64,000 nucleotides of DNA from Trochalopteron elliotii (lineage: Eukaryota > Chordata > Aves > Passeriformes > Leiothrichidae): the NCBI GenBank assembly GCA_024734555.1, contig JANPWX010000080.1, positions 4,097,419 through 4,161,418 of the forward strand, given 5' to 3'. The position numbers and the translations under genes were made by a program. Of this stretch, positions 1-11,301 are shown piece by piece; position 1 is the first letter of the stretch; the number at the start of each line of letters is the position of its first letter. Below the pieces are notes generated by a model. The model searched no databases. It saw only the letters and a list, made by a program, of their open reading frames with translations, and was not told the DNA's origin.

Positions 1-3000
1 TTTCTAGCCCCTGAAATCTAGGTAATTTTGAGAGAGGGAGTGTGTTCAACTCAATTAACTTTTAAAAAAACTGGGTTTACTAACCTGCACAGAAGACTAA
101 TCAATTGGAATTAGCCACAGGTACAGTGAATTAGTAGCCAAATAAAGCTACATTTTGTAAAAATTTTTATAAAGTTCCCCATGACTAATAGATAAATACC
201 ATTTATCAAGTGCCTACTATAGAAAGATAAACACATATTATTTATAAAAATAGGTTTACAAATACCATCCATTTTCACATGGAGTTAAGTTATGTGTACA
301 TCTATACATCCACTGACTTAGGTAAGCAATACTTCAACCTGGGTGAGAACATTTAACACATTCTATGTTAATGAAATGGGGCATCATAGTAATTTTTGCT
401 TAGACAACCATTGTTAGACCAACACGTGGGCCCTGTCTATGAGCTCGGAGAAGAAACAGCAACAGTTTTGGCTAAATGCAACTGGCACCACCCATTCCTT
501 GGACATGAATGAATACAGATCTACATAGCAGCCAAAGTGCTCAGGCTTTTCTGACCACAGATTACAGCACTGCACTGTTTGTTTTAGAGCCATGAACCTA
601 CTCAATGGAATCACGTCCGCCTTGAGCTTAGCAGCTTAAAATTCATTCCACACAGCCTGCAGTGCTGACATGGATACGATAAGACAGAAGAACAGAAACA
701 CCACTCTGAAGTAACCTAGCTGAACTGCACATGTTCTGACCCTTTTTGAACTCCCTGGAGCTTTTGTTACCTGGCAAATGCAGCTCTAAAACTGCTCTTG
801 TATCTCCAGATCTTTGCTCTTAGCCATGCAGAAGCCTATTTCTCCCTGGGACTAGCAGTGAGAGAGGTGCTCTCTGAAGGCTTCTAAATGAGTGTGCACA
901 CTGAACTCTTACTGAACTGAATTAATTATTAAAGATGCAGATGGAGCTGTCCAAATGATAAGAACAGCTCCTGACGTATCATGATCCAAGCTTTCATTAA
1001 ACCATTTCAGGCATACTAATGGTTTCCCACCGCTCATTACTTACATGCTCTTTTCTCATAGATATAATAACCCTGGTGCCCAAAGGCATGCCAGGCTATA
1101 GAAATAGTGAAGTGAAAAGTTCCACAGAAGATGTACTGAGGAACTTCATACTTCTCCCTCATCCTTCCCATTCTCGTTTTGTGCAAAAATGTGCACAGAC
1201 GCAAGTACAAATGCTTATAAATTCAGAGAAAAAAACCTATAAATTTAAATGGAAAGCAATACTGTCAGAAAAGAGTTTATGTGCAGTACTATTAAACTGA
1301 GAAACATAGAAGTGATTTGAGCAACATGTTAAAAAGCTCACCAAGGCAAAATTCGCACATGCTACTGACACTAAGTAAGCTACGCTACAAATACAGCTCT
1401 TTGGTTACAGTGCACGTGACATATTATTTTTCAGCCACTACACTTCTCACACTTCTTCCTCTGGTTTCTCCTGCTTTCTCAGCTGGGACGATTAGAGGGC
1501 AAAGCAATTGCCAGAGAAGAATTACTCCCAGGACCTGTGCTGTGATTGCTACCTGCTGTTTCATATTTTTCAAGTTGGGAAGACTGCTCCCAAAAGCCTT
1601 TTGCGTCTCAGTCTAAATGATTTGCTGGAGGATAATAATGTCATGGCCAGTAAATAATAGTGAACTATGTCTGTACATGGTCAATATGATTAAATGTCCT
1701 TCACCTCTATTTTCACTCTGACCTGGTTATGAGGAAGTGAAAAAGCCGTCAGCAAAGCCCAAGGTTTCCCATGTGAAATGTTATTTTAGAGGAAGGGAGA
1801 GAAATATAGGTGACTTAGCAAAATACCCCCAGTGACAATAAAATATAAAATAAGGAAGGAGCCACAAACAAAAAGCAAAATTATCACCACTCAACCAGAC
1901 TTGAAGTGACTTAACTATTGTAGCATGAAACTCAGAACAATTTCCAGAATAATTACAACAACTGCAAGAAACAACTTCATGTTGAAAAACATTGTCTAAC
2001 ATATCAAGCATACTAAGTCTATCTTTCTAAGACTTTCAATTGCAACCGTAGGTTTAAGTAAAAAAAGAATCCCCATCAGTCTGAGATATGATTTAATTTG
2101 AATGTATTTAGAATAAACTCTCTACAATTATTACAGTCTACACTTAAATCTTACAAACACTGTAATTTTTCTAATTCAAGTCATACACTCATAAATTTTG
2201 GCACCTATGCCCATGTCTTTGAAAATATGCCAAAGAACTCTTACAACTTCTACATTGCACAACTATCGTTTCTTAAGTGGCCGCTCAAGGAGTCAAATAG
2301 TTTGTGATATAAACAGAGTAAATGCAAACCAAAACATTGGCCAGGCATACTTTTTAGTAGAAATTCCCGTAATCAAAAGATCAATTAGTACTATAAGTGC
2401 AAAAAGTGCTGAAATAATATGTCTGGCACACAGATCTGTAAAATTTAAAGGAATTTCAAAAATATGCCTGATGCATGTGCATCACATTGAAAAAATAATA
2501 CTTCTGAATGTGGAAAAATACAATTCCTGAATCTGGAAATTCAAGTGAACCAAAATTCTGTTAATATTTTACAACTCTACTATTGTGAAAGGGCAGGAAA
2601 ACATGCAACTATTTAGGATTTCAAAAGCATGAAAACAAATTAGTTCATCCCTCCAAACTATCAGCAATTATGAGAAATGGTCTCTATGTACATAGGCTAT
2701 GTCCCCAGCCAGCATTCTACAATATTCCCCAAGTAAAGCCAGGCTTTAAAGATACAGAGCTAGTAGAGAAAACCAAGGTGAGTCAAAATGCACATCTTGG
2801 ATTCACTGTGCTCACAAATTCCTCCACTGAGCAGTGCTGGTATTGTTAGTCTGAAATAAATGGGAGAAGTTCTCTCCCTGGGTTGACACATGGCTACATG
2901 TTTTTTTTACCTGGAAGTGCTCAGAGAACTGGTAACTGATGTATGAATGCAACATTCTGTGCTAAGGGGACACTGGGGCACCCAGCTGTGGGGGCACAGA

Positions 3001-3641
3001 TGGGTGCAGGCACACAATGACTTCAGCAATGAATGTGCACAGGCTTGCTATTGGTTAAGTAACAGCCCATTATTTATACTAAAACAGAGGAACTTCTGTG
3101 TCTGACAGGCACCACATGTAACACAAATACACACAGAAGTAGGCATGGAAAAATGTGCATATGCAAATACACATACAAATACTGTGTAAGTGTAATGGAA
3201 CATAAAATTTATTTAATTATCCAATGGATTAGAATATCCTTTTAAGATAATTATGTTGGATAATTAGCAGTTAAATTCTGGAATGTGTACAGTAGTGACT
3301 CAATTGGAAGCAATAACAATGGTTCCTTTTAAAAAACCCCTGTGTTTAGTACTTCATTGATCTTTCATATGACTACACATGTCAATACGACCTTCAGAAT
3401 TCAAGCCATTAGGAAAAAATGGCCATGCTGAAGTGCCAGCACAGCTTTGACAATTAATAATTTGGTCAGCACTCTTTAAAGATTTCTATATATTTATATA
3501 ACCATTAGTCACATTCCAAATTGTTTATAAGCATTTTCATGGAATGTCTTGTGAATAAGGAAGGCATTGAATGAAATTTTATATCTTTTTTATCTGCTGT
3601 GAGGCAACCTAAAAAGATAGGAAAAACCCCAAAGTTCTTAC
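1..3641 (-). other. ADGRL2: ADGRL2 intron downstream of the TM5 exon (partial)
   Basis: This begins with the GTAAGA donor next to 3642 and continues past the left edge. The next expected exon (rest of TM5, TM6) was looked for on the minus strand and not seen. The sequence is AT-rich and single-copy in appearance; the open frames here resemble nothing I know. No repeat element recognised. Confidence 0.7.
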
Positions 3642-3708
3642 CAGAATAATAAAGGTAACAGGTCCGATGAAACTCCAGATAAAATAATTATCTACGTGTA
3701 GCCAGCAA
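3642..3708 (-). CDS. ADGRL2: ADGRL2 exon: ECL2 to early TM5
   Basis: A 67-nt exon read 3708 to 3642, acceptor ATAATAG and donor CTG|GTAAGA. It completes an Ala codon begun in the previous exon and then encodes [20 protein letters not shown] and two further residues. The first Cys is the conserved second-extracellular-loop cysteine expected to bond to the Cys at the top of TM3 (in IACP of the upstream exon). [12 protein letters not shown] is the start of TM5. The exon ends on a complete codon, so the next exon, outside the window, should start in phase 0. Confidence 0.94.
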
Positions 3709-4988
3709 CTATTATGAAAGAAAGAGAACGAAAAGTGAAAAAGCTGCATTAGCACCTCAGTCTGATAAATGGAAAGTGCAAAAATACTTCTTAAGGTAAC
3801 ACTTTGCCAGCAAACAATGGTGAACATGGCACAGTACCACTTATTCCATGGACAATACCTAACCTGAAACTCTTCTAATGAACTCTGTATAATAACATGA
3901 CTGAACCTGAAACTACATCACCAGGAACAGCTAACATCAGGAGAAAGAAAACTAAAACAAGCTCTCCTTTCAGTCAAAAGTTTTGGTGACAGGTGCTATC
4001 ATGGACTAATGACAGTAACATCAGTAAATAATTTTTGCAGGTTTCTCATGTGATCTTCAAAGTCTGCTTTTAACTTCATATCATATGCTAAGTGCTCACG
4101 CCTGAGGAATATGAGACAGAAAATATTCAGATGCCATGTTTTGCTGAATAACAATATGGTGTAAATAAAATGCCCCATCTGGGAGTTGAACTGTAGAGAA
4201 AGAACACATAAGATACCAGACTAAATGACGTATAAACCTATTAGGGCCAACTTCACTTAGTAATTCATTTTTCATACAGCCCAGTTCCCTGCTGAATTCT
4301 CCTATTTGTCTTTCATCAGTAGCAAAATCAAGCAGCTTTCTTGTAGTCAACAGAATCTTCCCATTCTGTAACTAATTTCATCAAAGGACAAAATAAACAC
4401 TACTGAAAGGCAAATTCATGCCTCCAGCAACTCAAATCCTCAGAAATGTTTTCTGTCTACCTTCTGTCACTTCCTATATACATCTGTATATTATTTTGTA
4501 AATAAAAGGCACTGGCTAATTTTAATCCCACTCTACTTGCCTGATAAAATATTATCAAAATAAAACACATAAGTTGGAATATTGTACATAATTCAGGATG
4601 AGAGCTAGCTAGAGGGACAGCTGAACAAAGAGATCTAATGAAGCATTAGAATAAAACTGGGTGGTTAGGCTTGTCAGATACTTTAAGTTGAGAAATTTTG
4701 CTTAATATACATCTGAGGACAAAAAGTTATTTATTTTTTCAATTTGTTTCAGGTCAATCTTTTGTGTTAAAAGAAAGACCATAATTTAGAATTGGTCTCT
4801 CTAGAGTACAAATCCCCTGAACCTAGAGAATTACAAAAGACTTGATTGTAATTTGAGCACAGCATTGCCATTCTCTTACCAATAAAGCTTTCAGATGGTA
4901 TTTTAGTCTGTCAGGGACCCTCTGACAGATAATAGGCTTTAAAAAATTATTCATTTGAAAAACACTCAGGTCACTTGCAATTACTTAC
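3709..4988 (-). other. ADGRL2: ADGRL2 intron between TM4/ECL2 and TM5 exons
   Basis: A 1.28-kb AT-rich intron. An 84-codon minus-strand open frame at 4096-4350 has no recognisable homology and is treated as chance. Nothing else supported. Confidence 0.85.
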
Positions 4989-5209
4989 GCTTTCTCTGTT
5001 CCGTAGCTCTTATAGTCAATAGCTGCTGAGACACCAACTACTGTAGCAGGGAAGAGGTAGCCAGCAACATAATAGTACTTCTTTCTAGAATATTCACTTT
5101 CAAATACTTCTACTAACATTAGATAAAGCTGCACTCCTTCTAGACACATCCAGGCAAAGGCTGCCAGGAAGAAAAAGTGTAAGAGACCTGCAAAAACCGG
5201 ACATGCAAT
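4989..5209 (-). CDS. ADGRL2: ADGRL2 exon: TM3, ICL2, TM4
   Basis: A 221-nt exon read 5209 to 4989, acceptor TTTCTTTGCAG and donor GC|GTAAGTAA. It starts in phase 0 with [20 protein letters not shown], which is TM3 with its conserved extracellular Cys, continues through [16 protein letters not shown] and the basic intracellular loop SRKKYYYV, then TM4 ([16 protein letters not shown]) and the ECL2 start [10 protein letters not shown]. It stops two bases into the Ala codon (phase 2), matching the single leading base of the next exon. The sequence is almost invariant among vertebrate latrophilin-2 proteins as I recall them. Confidence 0.96.
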
Positions 5210-6185
5210 CTGCAAAGAAAGAGAGAGATGGAAATGTAAACAACAAAACCTTCACATCATTACCTCTCCAAGTGAATAGTGTGCAATAGAACAGCAGATA
5301 GTTCTATTAGAAACCTTTCACAAATTCAGGAGCATCTTCCCTACCTCAAAACATACTCTGGACATTTGAAAACCCTAATATGTGCTCAGCAGCTACAGAA
5401 AGTGAATTAGCTGAACAGCGTGAATGAAGATAAGGAAATTGCACCCTCATCTCCCAGTCATCAATTTCAAAGTGGGCTTCTTAATTTTATAAGCAAATTT
5501 TAATTTTGAAACTGATATGGTTTAGGACTTACAGTTTAGATAATCCTAGACATGAACATTTGGTTCTCTATGCATAATGTGATACTACATATTTAAAATT
5601 ATGAACTGTCTGCCCCGTGATTTTTGTCTGCTTTAACATGGAAAGTTTTACTGTTGTAACAGAAATCGGTCTGAATCCTCTCCCCATTGGCCAAATTCTG
5701 GATGAAACTATGCTAGATTATTAGTTTCAACCCAGTGAATCATGTCAGGATTAATTTTACTAACACTACCAAAATACCTGCTTGAATGTGAAGTGTAAAA
5801 CATGTGCATACATATAGAAAAGACTTTGTACTAATTTATATAAAAATGCAGTCAATACCTGTTAAGACATTTAGACATTTGAATATATATATAGAGAACA
5901 TATATATGTTCCTAATAGTCAACATTCAATTTCATCTCCTTTTTCAAAAGTCTAACCACTTGCTTCATTAATAGTCAGTGTTTCTCAACTGAAAATGAAA
6001 AGCATATTTTGGATGGATGTAAATACTATGTATGAATATATGTATTTTATTTTCATGCTGAGCTTTTATTTCAGCCTTGCTGTGTTAGAGTGCTGAAAAC
6101 TTGTCAGTGTTGTCATGTTTTAATTCAAATCCGTTTCAAACAGTCATTTCAGAGAACAAGATCAGTACACAGAGAGAAAACTTAC
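5210..6185 (-). other. ADGRL2: ADGRL2 intron between TM2 and TM3 exons
   Basis: A roughly 1-kb AT-rich intron. It holds a 16-bp perfect palindrome, GAACATATATATGTTC, at 5896-5911 beside a short TA-repeat. No other element seen. Confidence 0.85.
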
Positions 6186-6395
6186 CTTGTACTCTGTCTT
6201 ATCGATGCCTATTAGGAAAATGAACTCAGCAATGAATAAGTTGATACAAAGGTTCTTGTGAATAGTGTTACGATCACTTTGCAGGCCACGGAAAAAACAG
6301 AATGTGAAGATGCAGATGGCCAGGCAAACAAGAGAGATGACAATTCCCACCCAGGTGATGACAGTGAGGAGCAATTCGTGCACTCCATCTTTGTA
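6186..6395 (-). CDS. ADGRL2: ADGRL2 exon: TM1, ICL1, TM2
   Basis: A 210-nt phase 0-0 exon read 6395 to 6186, acceptor TTTCTAG and donor AAG|GTAAG. It encodes [20 protein letters not shown] and [15 protein letters not shown] (TM1), the first intracellular loop [13 protein letters not shown], and TM2 ([22 protein letters not shown]). The R-NTIHKNLC stretch is a family-B2 adhesion-GPCR signature. The YKDGVHE linker lies directly after the tethered-agonist segment of the preceding exon. Confidence 0.96.
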
Positions 6396-7425
6396 CTAGA
6401 AATAACCAAGAATGGAGAAAATTAATATGACTCTTTATGATTACAAACAAAAACCTATTTTCACAGGTATCCAGAAAAGTTACTTGTTCATTACATGAGA
6501 TGGGCAAAATGTACTCAGTAATTTCTCAGTCTCAGGTAAGTTTCCCAGAAGAGCAAGATCAGGGTAAGTAGAAGAGGAGCAGGTCTGAGAGAAAAATGTG
6601 ACTATTTTATCCAGATCAAATAGCATTTTTACTTTTCCTATGGCTCACTGCAGACTGTTTGGAAATATGAGCAGAGAAACATAGTATTTTTAAGGTACCA
6701 CTAGGATCTGATGAAAGGAAAGAGGAGAGCTTTCCTTGGGACTTCCTATGAGGGCACATGTTCTTTCCTACAGACCTGCAACTCCACGGCAGAGAAGAAC
6801 GTAATCTTTTACACACTGATCAGGACAAAAGGCAGAATATGCTGCACTTGTAATTCTGGCTTCAATCTTATGTTTAGCTGAAGGAGATTCCTTGCTTCAG
6901 TTCTTTGCAGTGACCTTTTCAAATGTAATGGCTTTATGAGAAGTCCCATATCCCTGCAAATATTGCATGCTCTGGGGCCCCTGACATGCGGGAAATGCTC
7001 TAAATAGACAACAAAATTTCTGACTATGAAGAGGTGTTTAAACAATCAGTATGGAAGTTCCTTGACCTTCCTCACCAGGAGAGCTGGCACTTGGGCTTCC
7101 AGGGAACAGCCTGCACAGCTGTCTCAACAGACACTCTCCATCTGTACCAAGGGAGAGTCTATAAAATGGTTGTAAGGCTGGCCAGTAACTTTAAAATATG
7201 GCTTGTGGAAAACTCTTGTCCTTCCGTGTTTTCTCTTCCCTGCTATTTTGCTTGCAACTTTATGGATGAGGAAGAAAAGTGCTACAGAAAGCAAACTGCT
7301 TTGGAAAGAGTGGGTAGGAGCTATAAATACTAAAGAAATTTCAACAATTTTGGATCTTGCTAAAAATTTAAAGCTAAGTCTTTTAAGTTTGTTCCCTGCT
7401 GATAGCTGGAAACATCGTTACCTAC
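6396..7425 (-). other. ADGRL2: ADGRL2 intron between GPS and TM1 exons
   Basis: A 1.03-kb intron of mixed base composition. Overlapping plus-strand open frames around 7034-7448 are not recognisable as protein and run into the neighbouring antisense exon. No repeat recognised. Confidence 0.82.
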
Positions 7426-7599
7426 CACAATTTCCCGCCGAGCCATAAGAATTGCAAAGTTGGTGAGGTGACTGCAAGCACACGTTGTGTGAGTTTTATT
7501 TGTGTCAACCAGTTTGCAGCCTTGAGTTGACCAGTATCCCATCATAGTCCTCTCTGAGTAGTTCCAGAAGGAACAATTTGCATTGAAATAATTGTCAGG
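7426..7599 (-). CDS. ADGRL2: ADGRL2 exon: GPS motif and tethered agonist
   Basis: A 174-nt phase 0-0 exon (58 codons) read 7599 to 7426, acceptor TCTCCTAG and donor GTG|GTAGGT. It encodes [36 protein letters not shown], then [20 protein letters not shown] and IV. This is the GPS core: two Cys pairs, two Trp, and the cleavage tripeptide H-L-T, with autoproteolysis expected between Leu (7467-7465) and Thr (7464-7462). TNFAILMA is the tethered agonist (Stachel) that activates the 7TM after exposure. The end reads ARREIV, whereas I recall AHREIA in mammals. Confidence 0.97.
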
Positions 7600-8644
7600 C
7601 TAGGAGATAAAAGGATAACATAAAATGAGGATTTGACACACTAAGATGGCAATAACAATTGTTTAATATGCGTAAAGGGTTATTTAGATTAAACTTTGGA
7701 TCTTTTGGACAATGAAGTTTTTCATCAGCAAAACTGTGGACTATGCTGCACAAGGAAGACATCTAGTTTAAAAGGGACTTTACAGTCCGAAGCACTCTGA
7801 AGTGTAGTCTCAATTACTGTAGACCCAATTTTAAACAATTACAATTTTTATGCATGGATGGTACATTGCAGCTATTTTTGCTTTCCGGAAAGTTAGGACT
7901 GTGAATTTATTCTGAAGATATTTTTTCCTGTAATTGACAATTGAAACTAGGATCTTTTTCCTTTGATTTTTAGGCCAAAGTCATGTGAGCAAGTATCAGA
8001 AATAAGTTCACTCCTTAATGCCTATCTACTTTGATGAAAAACAGTCCAACCAGATTTATAAAAACAGGCAAAAGAAAGGAAAATCTATCCATAATTTCTC
8101 TATCACAGTAGTCATTGTTTACTTTCCCCAGGAGACATGAGAAGAGAAAGGACCAAACTTAAGAGCAAAGAAACACATCAAATAAGGTACCACAAATAAA
8201 ATATACATAAATTCAAAGTATAACAAACCAAGATACCATACTTCATGTTTTGGTGAATAAATGCAATTTGAACAATTTGTATAAGCTTCCATAATTTGGT
8301 CCAAAATTAATGTAAAGTTAGTGTCAATAAAACTTACTACATCAAACCGACAAGAATCTTAAGTTCTTTTCTACCCTTCTATTAAGGTAAGAGTTAATTT
8401 TCAGTTAGAAACAAATTAGTCATTTACATTTTCATGTTGATTACTGAATTAGCTTTCATTAAGAGTACACTTAAGTTCTAATAATCACTGAACCAGGCTC
8501 ATTTAATTTTATGTTCACAGACTCGCGTCTCTGACCTAGCCCAACATTTAAAATTCAAATGGAAAAAAAAAGGTTGTTTTCCTGCATTGCCTTTCTCTCT
8601 TGTTGATTTTGTGACCTTCCCATCAATTGATTAGCATAACTCAC
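7600..8644 (-). other. ADGRL2: ADGRL2 intron before the GPS exon
   Basis: A 1.05-kb AT-rich intron. A 61-codon minus-strand frame at 8119-8304 has no homology and no splice support. Nothing else seen. Confidence 0.85.
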
Positions 8645-8850
8645 ATCGATGTGTTCCAGTGTGAAATGCACGGGATCAGTCAGGTACACCCGGCTCGACT
8701 CCTTGTTGATGGAGGCGGCGATGACGTGGGAGTTGACGGCAATGGTGCTGTTCTGCCCCGCCAAGTCGCTGCCTAACTTTATGGTTGCATTTTCAGTGCT
8801 GAGGAAACGACCCAAACTTTTGTAAATGATGAAAACCAGTTTGGCTAACC
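8645..8850 (-). CDS. ADGRL2: ADGRL2 exon: GAIN subdomain B
   Basis: A 206-nt exon (phase 1 to 0) read 8850 to 8645, acceptor TTTTGTAG after a long pyrimidine tract, donor GAT|GTGAGT. It completes Gly and encodes [40 protein letters not shown] and [20 protein letters not shown], ending [11 protein letters not shown] and NST are potential N-glycosylation sites. This is beta-strand-rich GAIN subdomain B leading into the GPS. The middle of the exon is strikingly CpG- and GC-rich compared with its AT-rich surroundings. The frame stays open past the donor, but the strong GTGAGT and the phase-0 next exon fix the end. Confidence 0.95.
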
Positions 8851-9110
8851 CTACAAAAGAAAAAGAAAAGCCCACCATCACGCCACAGAGGTCTACAGAA
8901 AGACAGAAACCTTTACCCTAATGACAATAAGCATCAGTAAACTGAGAGGTATTTTCAGGCTATGGATTTGAAGAAAAACGACCAGGTACCCAAGATCATC
9001 AGGAAAAAGCCAGAGAGCAGCTTTGTGGTGTTTTGTTTTGATGTTTTAACTAGGTAAGATAGGTTTTATAGGAGTTGATGGAGTTCCACTGTTCCATGCC
9101 CAAGGCTCAC
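8851..9110 (-). other. ADGRL2: ADGRL2 short intron within GAIN
   Basis: A 260-bp phase-1 intron, the shortest in the window, with GTGAGC donor and TTTTGTAG acceptor. On the gene strand the acceptor is preceded by a strong T/C tract. Confidence 0.92.
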
Positions 9111-9233
9111 CGTTCCTGCTGTTCTGCTTCATGGTTCGTGCAGAGAGCTGAATCCAGTTCCCTCCTTTACCAGCCTGGGGAAATCTCAAGTCCTGCACCT
9201 GGCCTTCAGTAGAAAGCACTGCAACATCCAAAA
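9111..9233 (-). CDS. ADGRL2: ADGRL2 exon: GAIN domain, 123 nt
   Basis: A symmetric phase 1-1 exon read 9233 to 9111, acceptor TGCTTAG and donor AACG|GTGAGC. It completes Val and encodes [40 protein letters not shown] and the first base of Gly. VAVLSTEG and the IQLSA-T-KQNSRNG ending match the latrophilin-2 GAIN domain. The central loop ([10 protein letters not shown]) looks divergent and about one residue shorter than the mammalian version I remember. Because it is symmetric, skipping would keep frame but break the GAIN fold. Confidence 0.94.
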
Positions 9234-11117
9234 CTAAGCAGACCAGAGGGGAAGAAAAAAAAAAAAAAAGTGTTAAAAAAGGAGACTGCAGAGAAAGCCT
9301 CTTGGCCAGATTACAATATGCCAGACGACAATTTTGTCCCCCCAGTGTTTATTTAGTTCTCTCACATGGCTGTCTGTAAGGCACATTTGTACTGCATGCT
9401 TCAATCACCCAGATTTCGTTTCTTTAACTAAATCTAATGCACACTGCTGAAATGACAGCACTTTAGTAGTGATAACAAGACATCAAACCTTGTTCAAATT
9501 TATGCCCGCAAAGCATCCACTTAAAGATACTACATACATGTTGCAAAAAAAAGTTAGTTTTGAAGATCTTAATGTCAATGCAGTATCCTTTGCTGACAAA
9601 TTTAGAACTTTAAGTATTGATTTAGATATAAAGAGCTTTTTAAACAGTCAGCAAAGAATACTTAAGTATACCCATGCCATGTATTTAGCTAAATCAGTAT
9701 ACATAGATAAAAATTATTTCCATTTTTTTTTCTACATCTAAATCTGTATATTTATAGGAAACCATTTTATTAGGTCTGCTAATAAACATTTAAATTGAAA
9801 AATCAGATGCCACTCAGTCATGCTTAAGTATTACTTTTATAACACATTGTGTATCAGGAAACTTTCATGGGATTACCACTGAATGCTGGATTTCCTTGGA
9901 CAGATAAAGTCATACAGGTGAGAGTGGACAATTGGCTGACAAAATCTGTGTTATATTAAACCAGTCTAGCTACAGGTCTGAACTATAGACTGACAAAAGG
10001 TATGAAATTAGGAAATCACTTCTCCTTCTCCAAGCCATACATACATATGTGCACTAGGAATTCAGCCTTGCATGGCATCAGGAAAGTGTTATTATGACAC
10101 GAAGACAGCTTATCACAAGAAGTAATATTCAGTGTCTACTCATCTCCATGGAACTGCTAGTGTACATCCAAAGGCAGATCTGTGATTCTACCCACATTCC
10201 TTCAAAACAACTGGTGCAGTTCCTTTGATGACAGACTGTTAGACTTTTCCCCATCCGTTCCCAGTATCTTCCTACTCAATTAAAAACTAGGCAGAATCAT
10301 CTTCTACAGCAACAAATATGCAGACACTGAAAAGTCTCATTTCTGCAGTCTGTTCCAAATCTTTATCTTGGTGCTCTGCATACTAGCAGACTTTCAGGTT
10401 CCTTGTACCTCACTGAGACTACATTAATCTCTGTAATAAGGAATTTTAATTTTATGCATAGCAATGATTTTTGCTTTAACACATCCCGTGCAACAATATT
10501 TGCACATCTCTAATACCAAACCCCTTCATTTCTCTGTCATCACTTAAATTCTAAATTACACTCCAACTATCTCCAGCTATTTTGCAGTCTCTGGAGCACA
10601 GCTATTCTGCATTATGGGAGATGTAGTTCACTGAACACATTTCACCTGAAGGCAGTCATGTTTCATATAAACATTCGTTCTATGCTGAGCGCCTAAAATA
10701 TTTAACTGGCACAGTACATTGCAAAAAAAGTAATCTAAATTCAGTAGGAACAGTTTATATTTAACAGAAAAGTATTTTCTGCAGCTCTACAGAAAGCAGT
10801 TACCTCAAAAAAATCCATACTCTGCCTTTTAGGCACTCTTCATATCCACGTGTTCTGCTAATGATTTTTCAGTGATAAATCAACTTTGTAACATCAACTA
10901 CTTTCCATTTTATAATGTACTAATGACACTAAAGAAGAAGGCTAATTTCAAAGAACCAAATAAGTGTGTTTTCCCTGCTTTGGAGCACTCACCTTTCCCT
11001 CAAAGGTTGCGCAGCTCAGCCTTCAGAAAGTAAGTCACTATCTGGAGCATTTTTTCCTCCTTTTGTGTAAAGCTATACACAGCACTTTAACTTATGCTTG
11101 AAAAGAAGTTTACTTAC
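9234..11117 (-). other. ADGRL2: ADGRL2 intron within GAIN
   Basis: A 1.9-kb AT-rich intron. Its acceptor end contains a 15-base A run on the plus strand at 9255-9269, which is a poly-T tract on the gene strand just upstream of the splice site. Nothing else recognised. Confidence 0.85.
9255..9269. repeat. A15 homopolymer (T15 on gene strand)
   Basis: Fifteen consecutive A bases, flanked by GAAG and GTG. On the transcribed strand this forms the core of the polypyrimidine tract for the acceptor at 9233. Confidence 0.95.
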
Positions 11118-11301
11118 CAATATTTTCTGTGGGCATTGAGACTCTGCTTGGTTCTACAAGATTATCAGCCAAGACAAAAGCCCCTTCTTCTAACGTATCA
11201 AGTAACATTGTGGCTGCGTGGGCTTGTTCTGAAGAATTCATGTCCTTCCAGGACTCCAGAGCTTCAGGCCTGAGCAAGTTGTCCACTGTATCCACAACTG
11301 C
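11118..11301 (-). CDS. ADGRL2: ADGRL2 exon: GAIN subdomain A/B
   Basis: A 184-nt exon (phase 0 to 1) read 11301 to 11118, acceptor AATGCAG and donor ATTG|GTAAGTA. It encodes [40 protein letters not shown] and [20 protein letters not shown], then Ile. These are amphipathic helices of the GAIN domain followed by the first strand. RPEALESWK and the VSMPTENI ending point to latrophilin-2 rather than the paralogues. NSS is a potential glycosylation site. The neighbouring 39-nt microexon is in phase 0, so this exon can join either it or the exon before it. Confidence 0.96.

Noticed and set aside
4096..4350. 84-codon minus-strand open frame between TM4 and TM5 exons
   Set aside because: No recognisable homology, no fitting splice sites for an ADGRL2 cassette, and it would interrupt the transmembrane region.
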